Below are positions 52,207-61,790 of a stretch of 64,000 nucleotides of DNA, one piece after another. Below the pieces are notes generated by a model. The model was not told the DNA's origin, ran no database searches, and saw only the letters and a program-made list of their open reading frames with translations. Position numbers and translations under genes: made by a program. Every line of letters starts with the position of its first letter. The first letter of the stretch is position 1. Origin of the DNA: Sedimentitalea sp041224545 (GTDB lineage: Bacteria > Pseudomonadota > Alphaproteobacteria > Rhodobacterales > Rhodobacteraceae); the NCBI RefSeq assembly GCF_041224545.1, contig NZ_JBGFGP010000090.1:1-64000 (forward strand), read 5' to 3'.

Positions 52207-53931
52207 ATGGCCGATCATTTTCTGTCCAAGACGCGCGTGAGCCCGGAGGATTTCGTCGAGGCCGGCGGCACGCCTGTGCTGGAGCGTTTCGATGCCTTGC
52301 GGACACTGCTTGTGGATCGTGCCGGGCCCGAGGTGGCCGACCTGTTCGCGGAACCTTTGATCAGCCGCGGCAACGACACCGCCCCCCCGACGGTGTCCTG
52401 GTACACAGCGACGGCAGGCGATGCGCGGCCACTGTCGAGCCTTGCGCCGGCAGAGCGGTCGCGTGCGGAAACCTATCTGTCCGATCACCTGCGCCCGCTG
52501 CGTGCGCTGACCGAACAGCCCGAGAATGCCGATCTCGCATTCGGCGCGCTCAGCACGCTGGGCCGTGATGACGTGTTGATGGTGGGCGACCGCCCGATGA
52601 TCGTGAACTGGGGTCTGATGCCCGGTTGTCGCGGCGCCAATGTCTCGACCCGGCCCGATCATTTTGCAGAGACGCTGGGCCGCTATCTGACGCTGACCCC
52701 ATCCGGAACGCGCATGCCCGGCGCGCTGATGGGAGAGCCGGTCATCCCGCCCCCTGCCGCCGGAGTCGCCGCTGCGACACCTGCGGTTGCCGCGCCTGTC
52801 GCGACGGCCGCACCGGTGCAGCATCGGATATCGCGGCTCGCCTGGGTGCCATTGCTGATCCTGCTGCTGCTGGCCGGGGGATTTCTGGCCTGGTTGCTGA
52901 TGCCCGGATCACGCCTGTTTCACGAGGCCGGGCCGCGTGCGGTGACAGAAGAGGCGACGTTGCAGGCCGCGCGCGATCTGAACGACAGCCTGAGAGCGCG
53001 CCGGGCGACATTGCAGTCCGCGTTGGACGGGGCGATGTGCCGGGCCGATGGCATGCTGGTGCTGCCCGATGGATTGACACCCGAAGGGCTGACGCCACCC
53101 GCACTCGGGGTGAAGCCCGCGCAGCGCGCAACTATTGCGCCTGACGCTCTGTTGCCGAGCAGCCCCGCGCGGGTGGTGGTGCCGGATGTCTCCGAACCGG
53201 GGGCCGAGACCGATTTGCTGGCGTTGATCACCGCACGTACCGTGCTGGTGCTTGCCGGTTCGGCCGATGGGCGCGGCGCCACCGGATCGGGCTTTGTCGT
53301 CGGTCCGGGCCTGATCGTGACAAACCAGCATGTGATCGAAGGTGCGCTGTCTGATGGCGGGCAGATTCTCGTGACCGGGGGCAGTCTGGCGGAACCGCAG
53401 GTCGCCACCGTGATCAAGAGCGATGGCCCGCTGATGCAGGCGGGCGGGGATTTTGCGCTGCTGCGGATCGCCGACACGGGCATGACCGGTTTTGATGTTC
53501 ACGTGCCGCAGGACTCTCTCAAGCTGAGCGGTGTGGTGGCGGCTGGATATCCCGGTGATGTGCTGGCAAGCGACATCAATTTTGCCGCGCTGAAGGCCGG
53601 CAATCTCGATGCGGTTCCCGACCTCACAGTGACCGAGGGGATCGTCAATACCGAGCAGCAGATCGGTCCGCAAACCCACGTGCTGATGCACTCGGCGGCC
53701 TTGTCGAGCGGCAACTCGGGTGGGCCACTTGTGGACATGTGCGGCCGGTTGGTGGGAGTCAACACTTTCGTGCGCGCGGGGCGGTTGCAGAATCGCGGCT
53801 TTGCCCTGACCACAGCCGACATGATGGCGTTCCTGCAAGGAACGGGGGCCGTGCCACGGGTCGACAGCGCACCCTGCGCGCCGGTGGTGCAACGCGCCGA
53901 GGCCGGGGCGCGCAAGGCCGTGGCAGAGTAG
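52207..53931 (+). CDS. membrane-anchored trypsin-like serine protease of the srfBC-type locus
   Basis: 574 residues. The cytoplasmic N-terminus (1-150) includes LFAEP at 46-50 and WY at 65-66, a domain shared with the next gene. A transmembrane helix lies at about 213-233, then a Cys-containing coil, then a trypsin/HtrA-type domain with His about 374 (VTNQHVIEG), Asp about 415 (GGDFALLRI) and Ser about 504 (SSGNSGGPLVD). All three catalytic residues are present, so it should be active in the periplasm. No PDZ domain is visible. A longer frame upstream would overlap the previous gene and has no ribosome binding site. Confidence 0.9.
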   Translation: MADHFLSKTRVSPEDFVEAGGTPVLERFDALRTLLVDRAGPEVADLFAEPLISRGNDTAPPTVSWYTATAGDARPLSSLAPAERSRAETYLSDHLRPLRALTEQPENADLAFGALSTLGRDDVLMVGDRPMIVNWGLMPGCRGANVSTRPDHFAETLGRYLTLTPSGTRMPGALMGEPVIPPPAAGVAAATPAVAAPVATAAPVQHRISRLAWVPLLILLLLAGGFLAWLLMPGSRLFHEAGPRAVTEEATLQAARDLNDSLRARRATLQSALDGAMCRADGMLVLPDGLTPEGLTPPALGVKPAQRATIAPDALLPSSPARVVVPDVSEPGAETDLLALITARTVLVLAGSADGRGATGSGFVVGPGLIVTNQHVIEGALSDGGQILVTGGSLAEPQVATVIKSDGPLMQAGGDFALLRIADTGMTGFDVHVPQDSLKLSGVVAAGYPGDVLASDINFAALKAGNLDAVPDLTVTEGIVNTEQQIGPQTHVLMHSAALSSGNSGGPLVDMCGRLVGVNTFVRAGRLQNRGFALTTADMMAFLQGTGAVPRVDSAPCAPVVQRAEAGARKAVAE

Positions 53932-53938
53932 GGTCGGC

Positions 53939-54997
53939 ATGTACGAAACCCTGCTTGCCACCACCTCTTCCGAAGGGTTGCAGCCATTGGGGTCTGCGGC
54001 GCAGCGCTCCTACGAACTGGTGAGCGATACCGTGCGGAACCGCCTGTCGTCGGCGCATGCCAACCTGTTCGCCGAGCCGGTGGCGACCGAGCATGGCGAT
54101 ATGATCGACTGGTACGCGCCGATCGAGGGTACGGCGCAGCCGCTGACCGCGCTGGACGAAGAGGCCGCCGACGCGCTGCGGGCGCGACTGGGCGGATTGA
54201 TTGGCGATATACGGCGCGAAGCGGAAAGCCTTGCCGAGAGCCCCGAGGTGCAGGATCAGCGGCTCGCCGAGGCGCTCGGCAATGCGATCGAGATACCGTC
54301 CGAGGCGATGATCTATGCGCTGCGCCAGCCGGATGGCGCGGTACAGCCGGTGCTGGTGCATTGGGCGTGGCTCGGAGCGGAGCGGCAATCCGTGCGGGGC
54401 ATCCTGACGACGATGGTGCCCAGAGCACAATCGCGCGCCGCCGGGGCAGGGCAGGCGTCTGCTGCGCCGGATGCTGTGCAGGCGGTGCGGACGCGGTCCT
54501 GGTGGTGGCTTTTGTTGCTGGGATGGCTGCTGCTCGCGGCGATGCTGGCTTGTATCCTCTACCTGTTGATCGCGCCTTGCGGATTGCAGGGCGGGCAGTT
54601 GTTCTTTTGCCCGGAACCGCCGGCGGAGGTTTCGGAGATACCGTTGGAGCGGCAGGTTCTGGAGGCAGAGATCGCGGCGCTCGAGCATGAGATCGCGCTG
54701 GTGGACCGGGCGTGCCAGCCGACGATTCCGGTGGGTCCCGCCGCACCCGACACTCAGACACCCACAGCTCCCACAACGCCCGGGACCACGATTCCGGTCC
54801 CGTTCCCGCTGGACAAGACCAAATTCCAGGGCGGTGCGCGCGAAGATCGTGTCACGCGGCTTGCAAGCAGCGCCGTGCGGATGCCGAATCCTTTCATGAC
54901 GTCACCTGTCGGACGGGATGGCCCAAGCCCGTCCTATTCTGCTACAGTTCGGGACAAGGCCCCCGAGCGGCCGTTGAATACAAGTGTTTCGAGGTAG
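53939..54997 (+). CDS. single-pass membrane protein sharing a cytoplasmic domain with the protease
   Basis: 352 residues. The N-terminal 150 residues carry LFAEP (43-47), WY (58-59) and GTAQPLTAL, matching the protease gene in the same order and spacing. A long transmembrane helix (about 183-205) is followed by Cys-bounded coil (APCGLQGG, then RACQP) and a Thr/Pro-rich linker, as in the first protein of the locus. The C-terminal 60 residues are low-complexity. It looks like a scaffold that joins cytoplasm and periplasm. The next gene starts 5 bases later. Confidence 0.8.
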   Translation: MYETLLATTSSEGLQPLGSAAQRSYELVSDTVRNRLSSAHANLFAEPVATEHGDMIDWYAPIEGTAQPLTALDEEAADALRARLGGLIGDIRREAESLAESPEVQDQRLAEALGNAIEIPSEAMIYALRQPDGAVQPVLVHWAWLGAERQSVRGILTTMVPRAQSRAAGAGQASAAPDAVQAVRTRSWWWLLLLGWLLLAAMLACILYLLIAPCGLQGGQLFFCPEPPAEVSEIPLERQVLEAEIAALEHEIALVDRACQPTIPVGPAAPDTQTPTAPTTPGTTIPVPFPLDKTKFQGGAREDRVTRLASSAVRMPNPFMTSPVGRDGPSPSYSATVRDKAPERPLNTSVSR

Positions 54998-55002
54998 GCA
55001 GG

Positions 55003-58000
55003 ATGCAGCAATCTGAAGACCTGGCGCAGTTGGTCGAATGGCGTGACGAAGTGACGCTGGTTCCCTATTCGGGCACCCAAATCCTCGATTTCGGGTTTCG
55101 CATCGACGCGGTCGAACTTCGGAATGCGCGTTTTGTCGAACGGGTGATCGGTGGTACCGATGCTGCCGAGGAATGGGCGCTGCTGCCCCTGACCGGTGAC
55201 GCCGAAAGCGACGCGGCCGTGGAAGAGGCCGCAACGCCCGAGGACGATGAATATTCCGTGCGCACCGTCGCGGCGCTCGAACCCTTCCTGTCCAAATGGG
55301 TTCCGGTTCCGGTCTTGCGGGTCAAGACCGATCGCGGTGCAGGTGGCGAAGAACGCTTTGATCCCGGCCCGTCCAGCTGGGCGCGGATGCGGACGGTGGA
55401 ACTGGATGAACCCGACCCGCTGACCGGCGATACGCATCGCGTGCAACTGGCGCTGGATACCGCGCTGATGGAGGCCGACCAAAGCTTTCAGTATCTCGCA
55501 CCCGAGCGCGGCGATGCGGAAAAGTCGCGCGATTTCCGGTTCGTGTCCGATCCCGCGCGGATGGATTGGTTTCTGCGCCGGCTCGATCAGGCACATGACG
55601 GACAGATGCTCGATTTGCAGAAGTGGGTGTCGGACTGGCTCGATGACCTGTTCATGGCGTTCAAGCGGGCCGAAAGACCCGGGCGGCGTATCACCCATGA
55701 CGACCTGCCGCACAAGTTCGAGCACTGGGCGCGCTACCTAGCGTATCTTCGGCTGATCGATCACGCGGTACAGGTGCCGAAACTTCGCTTTGCCAACACG
55801 GTCAGCGCCTATGACAGCACCGCGCCGGTCGAGGTGGAACTGGTGCTGGATGTGGGCAATTCGCGCACCTGCGGCATCCTGATCGAGCGCTTTCCGGGGG
55901 AATCTCGGCTCGATCTCGCGCGGTCCTTCCCGCTTGAGGTGCGTGATCTGTCGCGGCCCGAATTCCACTATTCCGGGCTGTTCGAAAGCCGGGTGGAATT
56001 CGCCGAGCACCGGATGGGAGACGAACGCTATGCCAGCCGGTCGGGGCGTCGCAACGCCTTCCTCTGGCCAAGCTTCGTGCGGATGGGGCCCGAAGCCCTG
56101 CGGCTGGTTGCGGGCGAGGAAGGGACGGAAACCGCGTCGGGCCTCTCCAGCCCGAAAAGATACCTATGGGATGACAAGCCGGTCTCGCAGGACTGGCGGT
56201 TTCACCATCATTCGGACCCCAACAACCTGCCCAAGGGGCTGCGCGCGGCGATGCGCTATCTGAACGAGGCCGGTGACGTCCTGGAGCAGATCGAGGCGGA
56301 TGAGAAGGCGCGGTTGCGCCCGCGTGGCAAGACACCCAGAACGCCCGCGATCCGGCCGCGGTTTTCGCGGGCCTCGCTGTTCGGCTTCATGCTGGCCGAG
56401 ATCATCTCGCATGCGCTGATCCAGGTGAACGCGCCGGCCAGCCGCGCCCGTCGCCCGCAATCGGAACTGCCACGCAGGCTCGACCGGATCATCCTGACCC
56501 TGCCGACCGCAACCACCGCGCAGGAACAGGCGATCATCCGCTCCAAGGCCAAGGGCGCGCTGTCGCTGGTCTGGGCGATGATGGGCCTGCGGGATGGCGA
56601 CAGTTCGATCAGCCGGATGCCCGAGCTCATCGTCGAATGGGACGAGGCCAGCGCAACCCAGATGGTCTATCTCTATTCCGAACTGACCCAGAAATTCGAT
56701 GGCCGGATCGACCGCTTTCTCGAACTCAAGGGCCGGGATCGCGTCGCGGCGCAGGGGCAGGCGGCGGCCCCGTCGCTGCGACTGGCCTGTATCGATATCG
56801 GCGGGGGCACGACCGACCTGATGGTCACGACCTACTGGGGCGAGGCCGGGCGGGTGCTGCATCCGCGCCAGACCTTTCGCGAGGGGTTCCGGGTTGCGGG
56901 CGACGACATGCTGCAACGGGTCATCGCGGCAATCATCCTGCCGGGACTGCAACGGGCGATCGAGCAGGCAGGGGGGCGTTTCGTCGACGAAAAGCTGCGC
57001 GAATTGTTCACCGGCGATATCGGCGGGATGGATCAGCAAAGTGTGCAGAAGCGGCGGCAGTTCGCCCTGCGGGCGCTGATGCCGCTGGCGGTGGCGATCC
57101 TCAAGACCTGCGAGACGGCGGTCGAGTTTGAACCGCTTTCGCTCGGCATTCGTGACATCCTGCCGCTGGATGAGGGGTCCGCGGACGATCAGCACATGCC
57201 GCCCGCTCTCATCGCCTATATCGAGGACGCGGCGCACGACCTCGGGGCGGCGGATTTCCGTCTGGCCGATGTGCAACTGACCTTCAGCCGCGAGGACGTG
57301 GATGCCATTGCGCGCGAGGTCTTTCAGAAGGCATTGAGCAACCTTGCGGAGGTCATCGATCATCTCGGCGTTGACGTGGTGCTGCTGACCGGGCGTCCAT
57401 CGCGGCTTCCGGCGGTGCGTGCGATCCTCGAAGAAATGCTGGTGGTGCCGCCGAACCGGTTGATTTCGATGCATGATTACAAGACCGGGCGCTGGTATCC
57501 GTTCCGCGATCCGGTGACTCAGCGGATTGGCGATCCGAAATCGACGGTCGCGGTCGGGGGCATGCTGATCGCGCTGAGCGATGGGCGCATCCCGAATTTC
57601 AAGGTGACCACCAGCGCATTCCGCATGCAATCGACCGCGCGCTATATCGGTGAAATGGACACCTCGGGTCAGATCATGAACGAGCGTGTCCTGTTCGCGG
57701 ATGTCGACCTTGACGCCCGCAAGACCGAAAGCGACCTGATGGCGCGGATCACCATGTATACGCCGATCTATCTCGGCTCACGCCAGCTTCCGCTGGAGCG
57801 CTGGACGACGACGCCGCTCTATCGGCTCGACTTTGCAACCCAGTCGGCACAGGCGCGCGCGCCGCTGGCGGTGACATTCGAGCGCAGCGAATTCGACGAG
57901 GATCCGGAGCGCGAGACAAGCGAGATCGCCTTGCGTCGCGAAGCGATGCGCGAGGCGTTCGCTGTGACCGAACTCGAAGATAACGAAGGCACGGGCATGA

Positions 58001-58083
58001 AGGTGAGCGAGGTCGAATTGCGACTGCATACGCTGGGCTTTCAGGATGATTACTGGATCGATACGGGCCTGTTCCGGTTGTAA
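55003..58083 (+). CDS. srfB: SrfB-family protein, Hsp70/actin-like ATPase fold
   Basis: 1026 residues from ATG 55003, after an AGG-rich site. The ATPase motifs are spread out: LVLDVGNSRTCGIL (phosphate 1, about 280), CIDIGGGTTDLMV (phosphate 2, about 600) and VVLLTGRPSRLP (adenosine, about 795). A 250-residue N-terminal domain precedes them. This matches the virulence factor SrfB family named after the Salmonella SsrB-regulated srfABC operon; the biochemical role is unknown. The frame could extend further upstream, but that would overlap the previous gene. Confidence 0.9.
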   Translation: MQQSEDLAQLVEWRDEVTLVPYSGTQILDFGFRIDAVELRNARFVERVIGGTDAAEEWALLPLTGDAESDAAVEEAATPEDDEYSVRTVAALEPFLSKWVPVPVLRVKTDRGAGGEERFDPGPSSWARMRTVELDEPDPLTGDTHRVQLALDTALMEADQSFQYLAPERGDAEKSRDFRFVSDPARMDWFLRRLDQAHDGQMLDLQKWVSDWLDDLFMAFKRAERPGRRITHDDLPHKFEHWARYLAYLRLIDHAVQVPKLRFANTVSAYDSTAPVEVELVLDVGNSRTCGILIERFPGESRLDLARSFPLEVRDLSRPEFHYSGLFESRVEFAEHRMGDERYASRSGRRNAFLWPSFVRMGPEALRLVAGEEGTETASGLSSPKRYLWDDKPVSQDWRFHHHSDPNNLPKGLRAAMRYLNEAGDVLEQIEADEKARLRPRGKTPRTPAIRPRFSRASLFGFMLAEIISHALIQVNAPASRARRPQSELPRRLDRIILTLPTATTAQEQAIIRSKAKGALSLVWAMMGLRDGDSSISRMPELIVEWDEASATQMVYLYSELTQKFDGRIDRFLELKGRDRVAAQGQAAAPSLRLACIDIGGGTTDLMVTTYWGEAGRVLHPRQTFREGFRVAGDDMLQRVIAAIILPGLQRAIEQAGGRFVDEKLRELFTGDIGGMDQQSVQKRRQFALRALMPLAVAILKTCETAVEFEPLSLGIRDILPLDEGSADDQHMPPALIAYIEDAAHDLGAADFRLADVQLTFSREDVDAIAREVFQKALSNLAEVIDHLGVDVVLLTGRPSRLPAVRAILEEMLVVPPNRLISMHDYKTGRWYPFRDPVTQRIGDPKSTVAVGGMLIALSDGRIPNFKVTTSAFRMQSTARYIGEMDTSGQIMNERVLFADVDLDARKTESDLMARITMYTPIYLGSRQLPLERWTTTPLYRLDFATQSAQARAPLAVTFERSEFDEDPERETSEIALRREAMREAFAVTELEDNEGTGMKVSEVELRLHTLGFQDDYWIDTGLFRL

Positions 58084-58095
58084 GAGGTGACGAGA

Positions 58096-60759
58096 ATGAC
58101 GGCGCAAGAGCAACAAGACCTGTCAGCGGATTGTACCGCGTTCGCAGAGTTGACCGCGCAGGCCCAGGCGTGGATCGAAGACCCCGAAAACGCGGAGATC
58201 GTCGGCGTCGAAACCAAGTCGCTGGTGCAGATGATGCGCCGCAATGCGCGCCGCGCGCGCCGTCTGGCCCGTGCGGCGCAGACGCGCATGTCGGTCAGCG
58301 TGTTCGGCCCCAGCCAGGCCGGCAAGTCGTTTCTGGTGTCGGTACTCGCCCGGCCCGAGAGCGGCCCGCTGATCGCGGATTTCGACGGGCCCGGCGGACC
58401 GCTGGATTACATCCGCGAGATCAATCCCGAGGGTGAGGGCGAGAGCACCGGGCTGGTCACGCGGTTCACCATGGACCGTGCACCGACGCCCGAGGGGTTT
58501 CCGGTGCGGTTGACCCTGTTGAGCGAGGCCGACATCGTGCGGACCCTGCTCAACAGCTTCTTCATGGACGGGGATCGCTCGGAACTCAGCCCCGAACCCA
58601 CCGAGATCGCCGCGCATCTCGACAGGTTCAAGGCGCGCGCCGCCGGGGCCTGTCCGGGCATGACCGGTGACGACATCTATGAAATCGGCGAATATGTCGA
58701 ATCCGCCTTCGGTCGCGAAGCCTATGCCGTGGCCCTGCGACCGTTCTGGGAAGAGGCCGCGACGATCGTACCGAACCTGAGCGTCGCGGACCGCGCGGCC
58801 TTCCTGGCACCTCTCTGGGGCAATCATGAGGCGTTTTCCGACCTTTATACCCGGCTGTCGGATGCGCTGGCACAACTGGGACATGCGGAAGAGGTCTATG
58901 CCGGGCGCGATGCGCTCATTCCGCGCGAGAGCTCGATCATCGACGTCAAGACCCTGTCCGGCAAGGCGGACGGGACACCGCTTTCGGTGGTTGCACAGGG
59001 GCGCGCGCCGGTGAGCTTGCCACGTTCGGTTCTCTGCGGGCTGGCGGCGGAACTGGTGCTGCCGATGCAGACCTTGCCGTCGGCGATGTTCGCCGAGACC
59101 GACCTGCTGGATTTTCCCGGCGCGCGCAACCGTTTCGAACAGGACCTTGGCAAAGCGTTTGCCGGCGGAGCCGAGAAAATTCTGCCGGAACTGCTGCTGC
59201 GCGGCAAGGTCGCCTATCTTTTTGACCGCTACGTGCAAAATCAGGAAATCACCTCGATGCTGCTCTGCGTGCCGGACAGCAATATGGAGACCGTCGATCT
59301 GCCGGGATTGGTGCAGAACTGGATCGGCACGACGCATGGCGCGACGCCGCAACTGCGCGCGAGCACAGATTGCGTGCTGTTTGTGGTGCTCACCAAGTTC
59401 GACAAGCATCTGGGCGACTCGGCGGCGCAGGGCGGGGACGAAACCCGGTTCGAGCGGCGCATGGCGGCGTCACTGCTCGAAAAATTCGGCCGGGGGAGCG
59501 ACAACTGGGTCGGCGAGTGGACGCCGGGACAGCCGTTTTCAAATTGCTTCTGGCTGAGGAACCCCAACTTTTATGTCGACGGGTTGATGGAGTATGACGC
59601 GGCCAAGCGCGAAACCGGAATTCGCCCGGACAAGCAATCTCGGATGTCCGAATTGCGTGCGGGGTGTCTGGCCGCCCCGGCGGTACAGCGTCATTTTTCC
59701 GATCCTGCCGCCGCCTGGGATGCGGCGCTGGCGCTGAACGATGGCGGGGTCGGCTACCTGATTTCCGCGCTCGAACGGGTTTGCAAGCCCGACAGCAAAC
59801 TGCGCCAGATCGTGGCACAACTGGATCAGGCGCGGCAGGAGTTGAAACAGGCGCTCAGCCCGTTCCACGTGGCCGACGACGTCGAAACCCGCATCGAAGA
59901 AAAGAAACAGGTGGTAAGCCGCATCATCGACGATCTAGAAGAGGCATTGTCGCGGCATCGCTTTGGCGCGGTGCTCGCCTCGCTGATGGTCGATCAGGAC
60001 GAGATCGAGGGGCGCATCGCGCGTGTGCCAAGCTCGATCCGGATTTCCAGCGCGGTCAGCGCGGCGGGTGCCGCCAACGGAGCGGCCGCCAGCGCGCCGG
60101 TGCTGCAACGCCCCGGACGACCTGCGCGCCCGGCTCCGGTTGCGCGCAGCGAGGCGTCCGAGCCAGCCGGTACCACCGATCCCTCTGATGTGCGCACCAT
60201 GACACTGGAACAGTTTCAGTCCGAAACCGCGATCGAACTCTGGATCGACCGCATGAAGCAGTTCCGCGACGACCGCGCCCGCCGCAGCGCCTATGGATTG
60301 GGCGATACGACGGCAGGGGACCTGGTTGCCGAACTGATCCACGCGGCGCGTCGCACCGGGCTGGGCCCGGACACGGCAGCGGGTCTCAAGGAGATCAACT
60401 TTGGCCTGACAGTCGAGAAACAGGCACAGCCTGCGGCGATCCTCGGTGCCGAAAGCATCAACCGGTTTGTGTCGACCCTGGGTATGCTTGACCTGCCGGA
60501 AAGCGATCGTCCGCAGGTGCAGACGCCGGATGGTGGCACGAGGGCGATCTTCAGCGCGCCGCCTGCGGCGGACAGCGTGGACAACCTTCCCGCGACACCA
60601 CGGGCTACGGCGGAACAGATGTGGACCGATTGGGTCTTTGCGCTGGATGCGGTGGCCCATGCGAACGCCAAGGATGGCGTGGGCGGGGAAATCAACATCG
60701 AACAGAACCTGCGCCTTGGGGAGATCCTCGCATCGCTCTCGGGAGCGCGTGCTGCATGA
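58096..60759 (+). CDS. srfC: SrfC-family protein, GTPase-like
   Basis: 887 residues from ATG 58096, 7 bases after GAGG; a GTG nine bases earlier is rejected. The nucleotide-binding site is clear: FGPSQAGKS (70-78) is the P-loop, DLLDFPGARN (about 335) the G3 motif and LTKFDKH (about 430) resembles the G4 motif. The C-terminal half is mostly helical, with a Pro/Ala-rich linker near 670. This is the SrfC family found next to SrfB, with a dynamin- or septin-like flavour. The stop overlaps the next ATG. Confidence 0.88.
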   Translation: MTAQEQQDLSADCTAFAELTAQAQAWIEDPENAEIVGVETKSLVQMMRRNARRARRLARAAQTRMSVSVFGPSQAGKSFLVSVLARPESGPLIADFDGPGGPLDYIREINPEGEGESTGLVTRFTMDRAPTPEGFPVRLTLLSEADIVRTLLNSFFMDGDRSELSPEPTEIAAHLDRFKARAAGACPGMTGDDIYEIGEYVESAFGREAYAVALRPFWEEAATIVPNLSVADRAAFLAPLWGNHEAFSDLYTRLSDALAQLGHAEEVYAGRDALIPRESSIIDVKTLSGKADGTPLSVVAQGRAPVSLPRSVLCGLAAELVLPMQTLPSAMFAETDLLDFPGARNRFEQDLGKAFAGGAEKILPELLLRGKVAYLFDRYVQNQEITSMLLCVPDSNMETVDLPGLVQNWIGTTHGATPQLRASTDCVLFVVLTKFDKHLGDSAAQGGDETRFERRMAASLLEKFGRGSDNWVGEWTPGQPFSNCFWLRNPNFYVDGLMEYDAAKRETGIRPDKQSRMSELRAGCLAAPAVQRHFSDPAAAWDAALALNDGGVGYLISALERVCKPDSKLRQIVAQLDQARQELKQALSPFHVADDVETRIEEKKQVVSRIIDDLEEALSRHRFGAVLASLMVDQDEIEGRIARVPSSIRISSAVSAAGAANGAAASAPVLQRPGRPARPAPVARSEASEPAGTTDPSDVRTMTLEQFQSETAIELWIDRMKQFRDDRARRSAYGLGDTTAGDLVAELIHAARRTGLGPDTAAGLKEINFGLTVEKQAQPAAILGAESINRFVSTLGMLDLPESDRPQVQTPDGGTRAIFSAPPAADSVDNLPATPRATAEQMWTDWVFALDAVAHANAKDGVGGEINIEQNLRLGEILASLSGARAA

Positions 60760-61790
60760 GCCTGCGGATACATCCCGATCCTCAGGAACCTGCCGGCGGC
60801 TATGCCTTCCTTGAACTGGAAGCCGACAGCCTGGCGGACGAACCGGTGCGGGTTGCGGTGTTCGATGCCTATGCGGAACGGTGGCTGGCGCCGCCAGAGG
60901 CAAACGGCGTCGGCGGCGCGGAGCCGCACTGGCAGAGCGAACGCCACGAATTCGGCCCCTACGAGGTTTATCGTCACGACGGTGCCGACTGGGTAAGGAT
61001 CGGGCCGGAGATCGTCGATCAGCTCGGCGAATATGCGCCGCTGCGCTTCATGCTGGCCGATCAGGTACATGATACCGTCTGGCCCGACGATGTGCCGCCC
61101 CGTGCCGGCGCTGCGATGCTGGGCGGCTTGCAACCGGTGGGGCGCAAGCGGGCAGAACTCATCGACCGCCGCGTCGCGCCCGCCGTGATCGACGACCCGG
61201 ATGACGACATGCGCGACGATGACGCGCAGGATGACGGGATCGCGGAACTGCCTGATCTGACAGGACCCGAGGACGCGGATAAGGCGCCGGGCGCGCGGCG
61301 CGGCCGGTTCTGGCTCGTGCTGCTGCTGGCTATTCTGATCGCGGCTGCGCTGGCGTGGTATTTCCGGCCCGAACCGGCCCCGGATCCCGCGCCGCGCGTC
61401 GTTGCGGAATCAGCGGCACCTTGCACCCGCGAGACGCTGGCGGCGACCGATGGGGGATTTGGTGCCATCGCCGAGGCCATTCGCGCCTGTGGATCGGATG
61501 TGCAACCGGACACCGCGCTGAGCCTTGTGGAAGAGGCCGCCGCACGGGACGATGCGGATGCGTTGTTGTTGTTCGGGGTGCTTTACGACGGAGAGGCGCT
61601 CGATCCGCGTATCGAAAACCTGACCGGGCTTACATTTGCGGATGATCCGGCGCAGGCGGTCGAATATTATGCCCGTGCGCGCGATGCCGGGTCCGGCGAG
61701 GCGCGCACGCGGCTTGAGCAGGCCTGCGCGCGGCTGGCCAGTGACAACGCGACCTTGGCAAGAGGGGCCTTTGATGATTTCTGTTCGTGA
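60756..61790 (+). CDS. single-pass membrane protein of the srfBC-type locus with Sel1-like C-terminus
   Basis: 344 residues, ATG overlapping the srfC stop (ATGA). The N-terminal 130 residues look like a beta-sandwich (YAFLELEADSL, HEFGPYEVYRHDGADWVRIG). An acidic linker leads to a transmembrane helix (about 188-206), followed by a periplasmic region with helix pairs such as DADALLLFGVLYDGEAL and DPAQAVEYYARARDAGSGEA, which resemble Sel1/TPR repeats. I do not know a named family. It overlaps the next gene by 17 bases. Confidence 0.78.
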   Translation: MSLRIHPDPQEPAGGYAFLELEADSLADEPVRVAVFDAYAERWLAPPEANGVGGAEPHWQSERHEFGPYEVYRHDGADWVRIGPEIVDQLGEYAPLRFMLADQVHDTVWPDDVPPRAGAAMLGGLQPVGRKRAELIDRRVAPAVIDDPDDDMRDDDAQDDGIAELPDLTGPEDADKAPGARRGRFWLVLLLAILIAAALAWYFRPEPAPDPAPRVVAESAAPCTRETLAATDGGFGAIAEAIRACGSDVQPDTALSLVEEAAARDDADALLLFGVLYDGEALDPRIENLTGLTFADDPAQAVEYYARARDAGSGEARTRLEQACARLASDNATLARGAFDDFCS

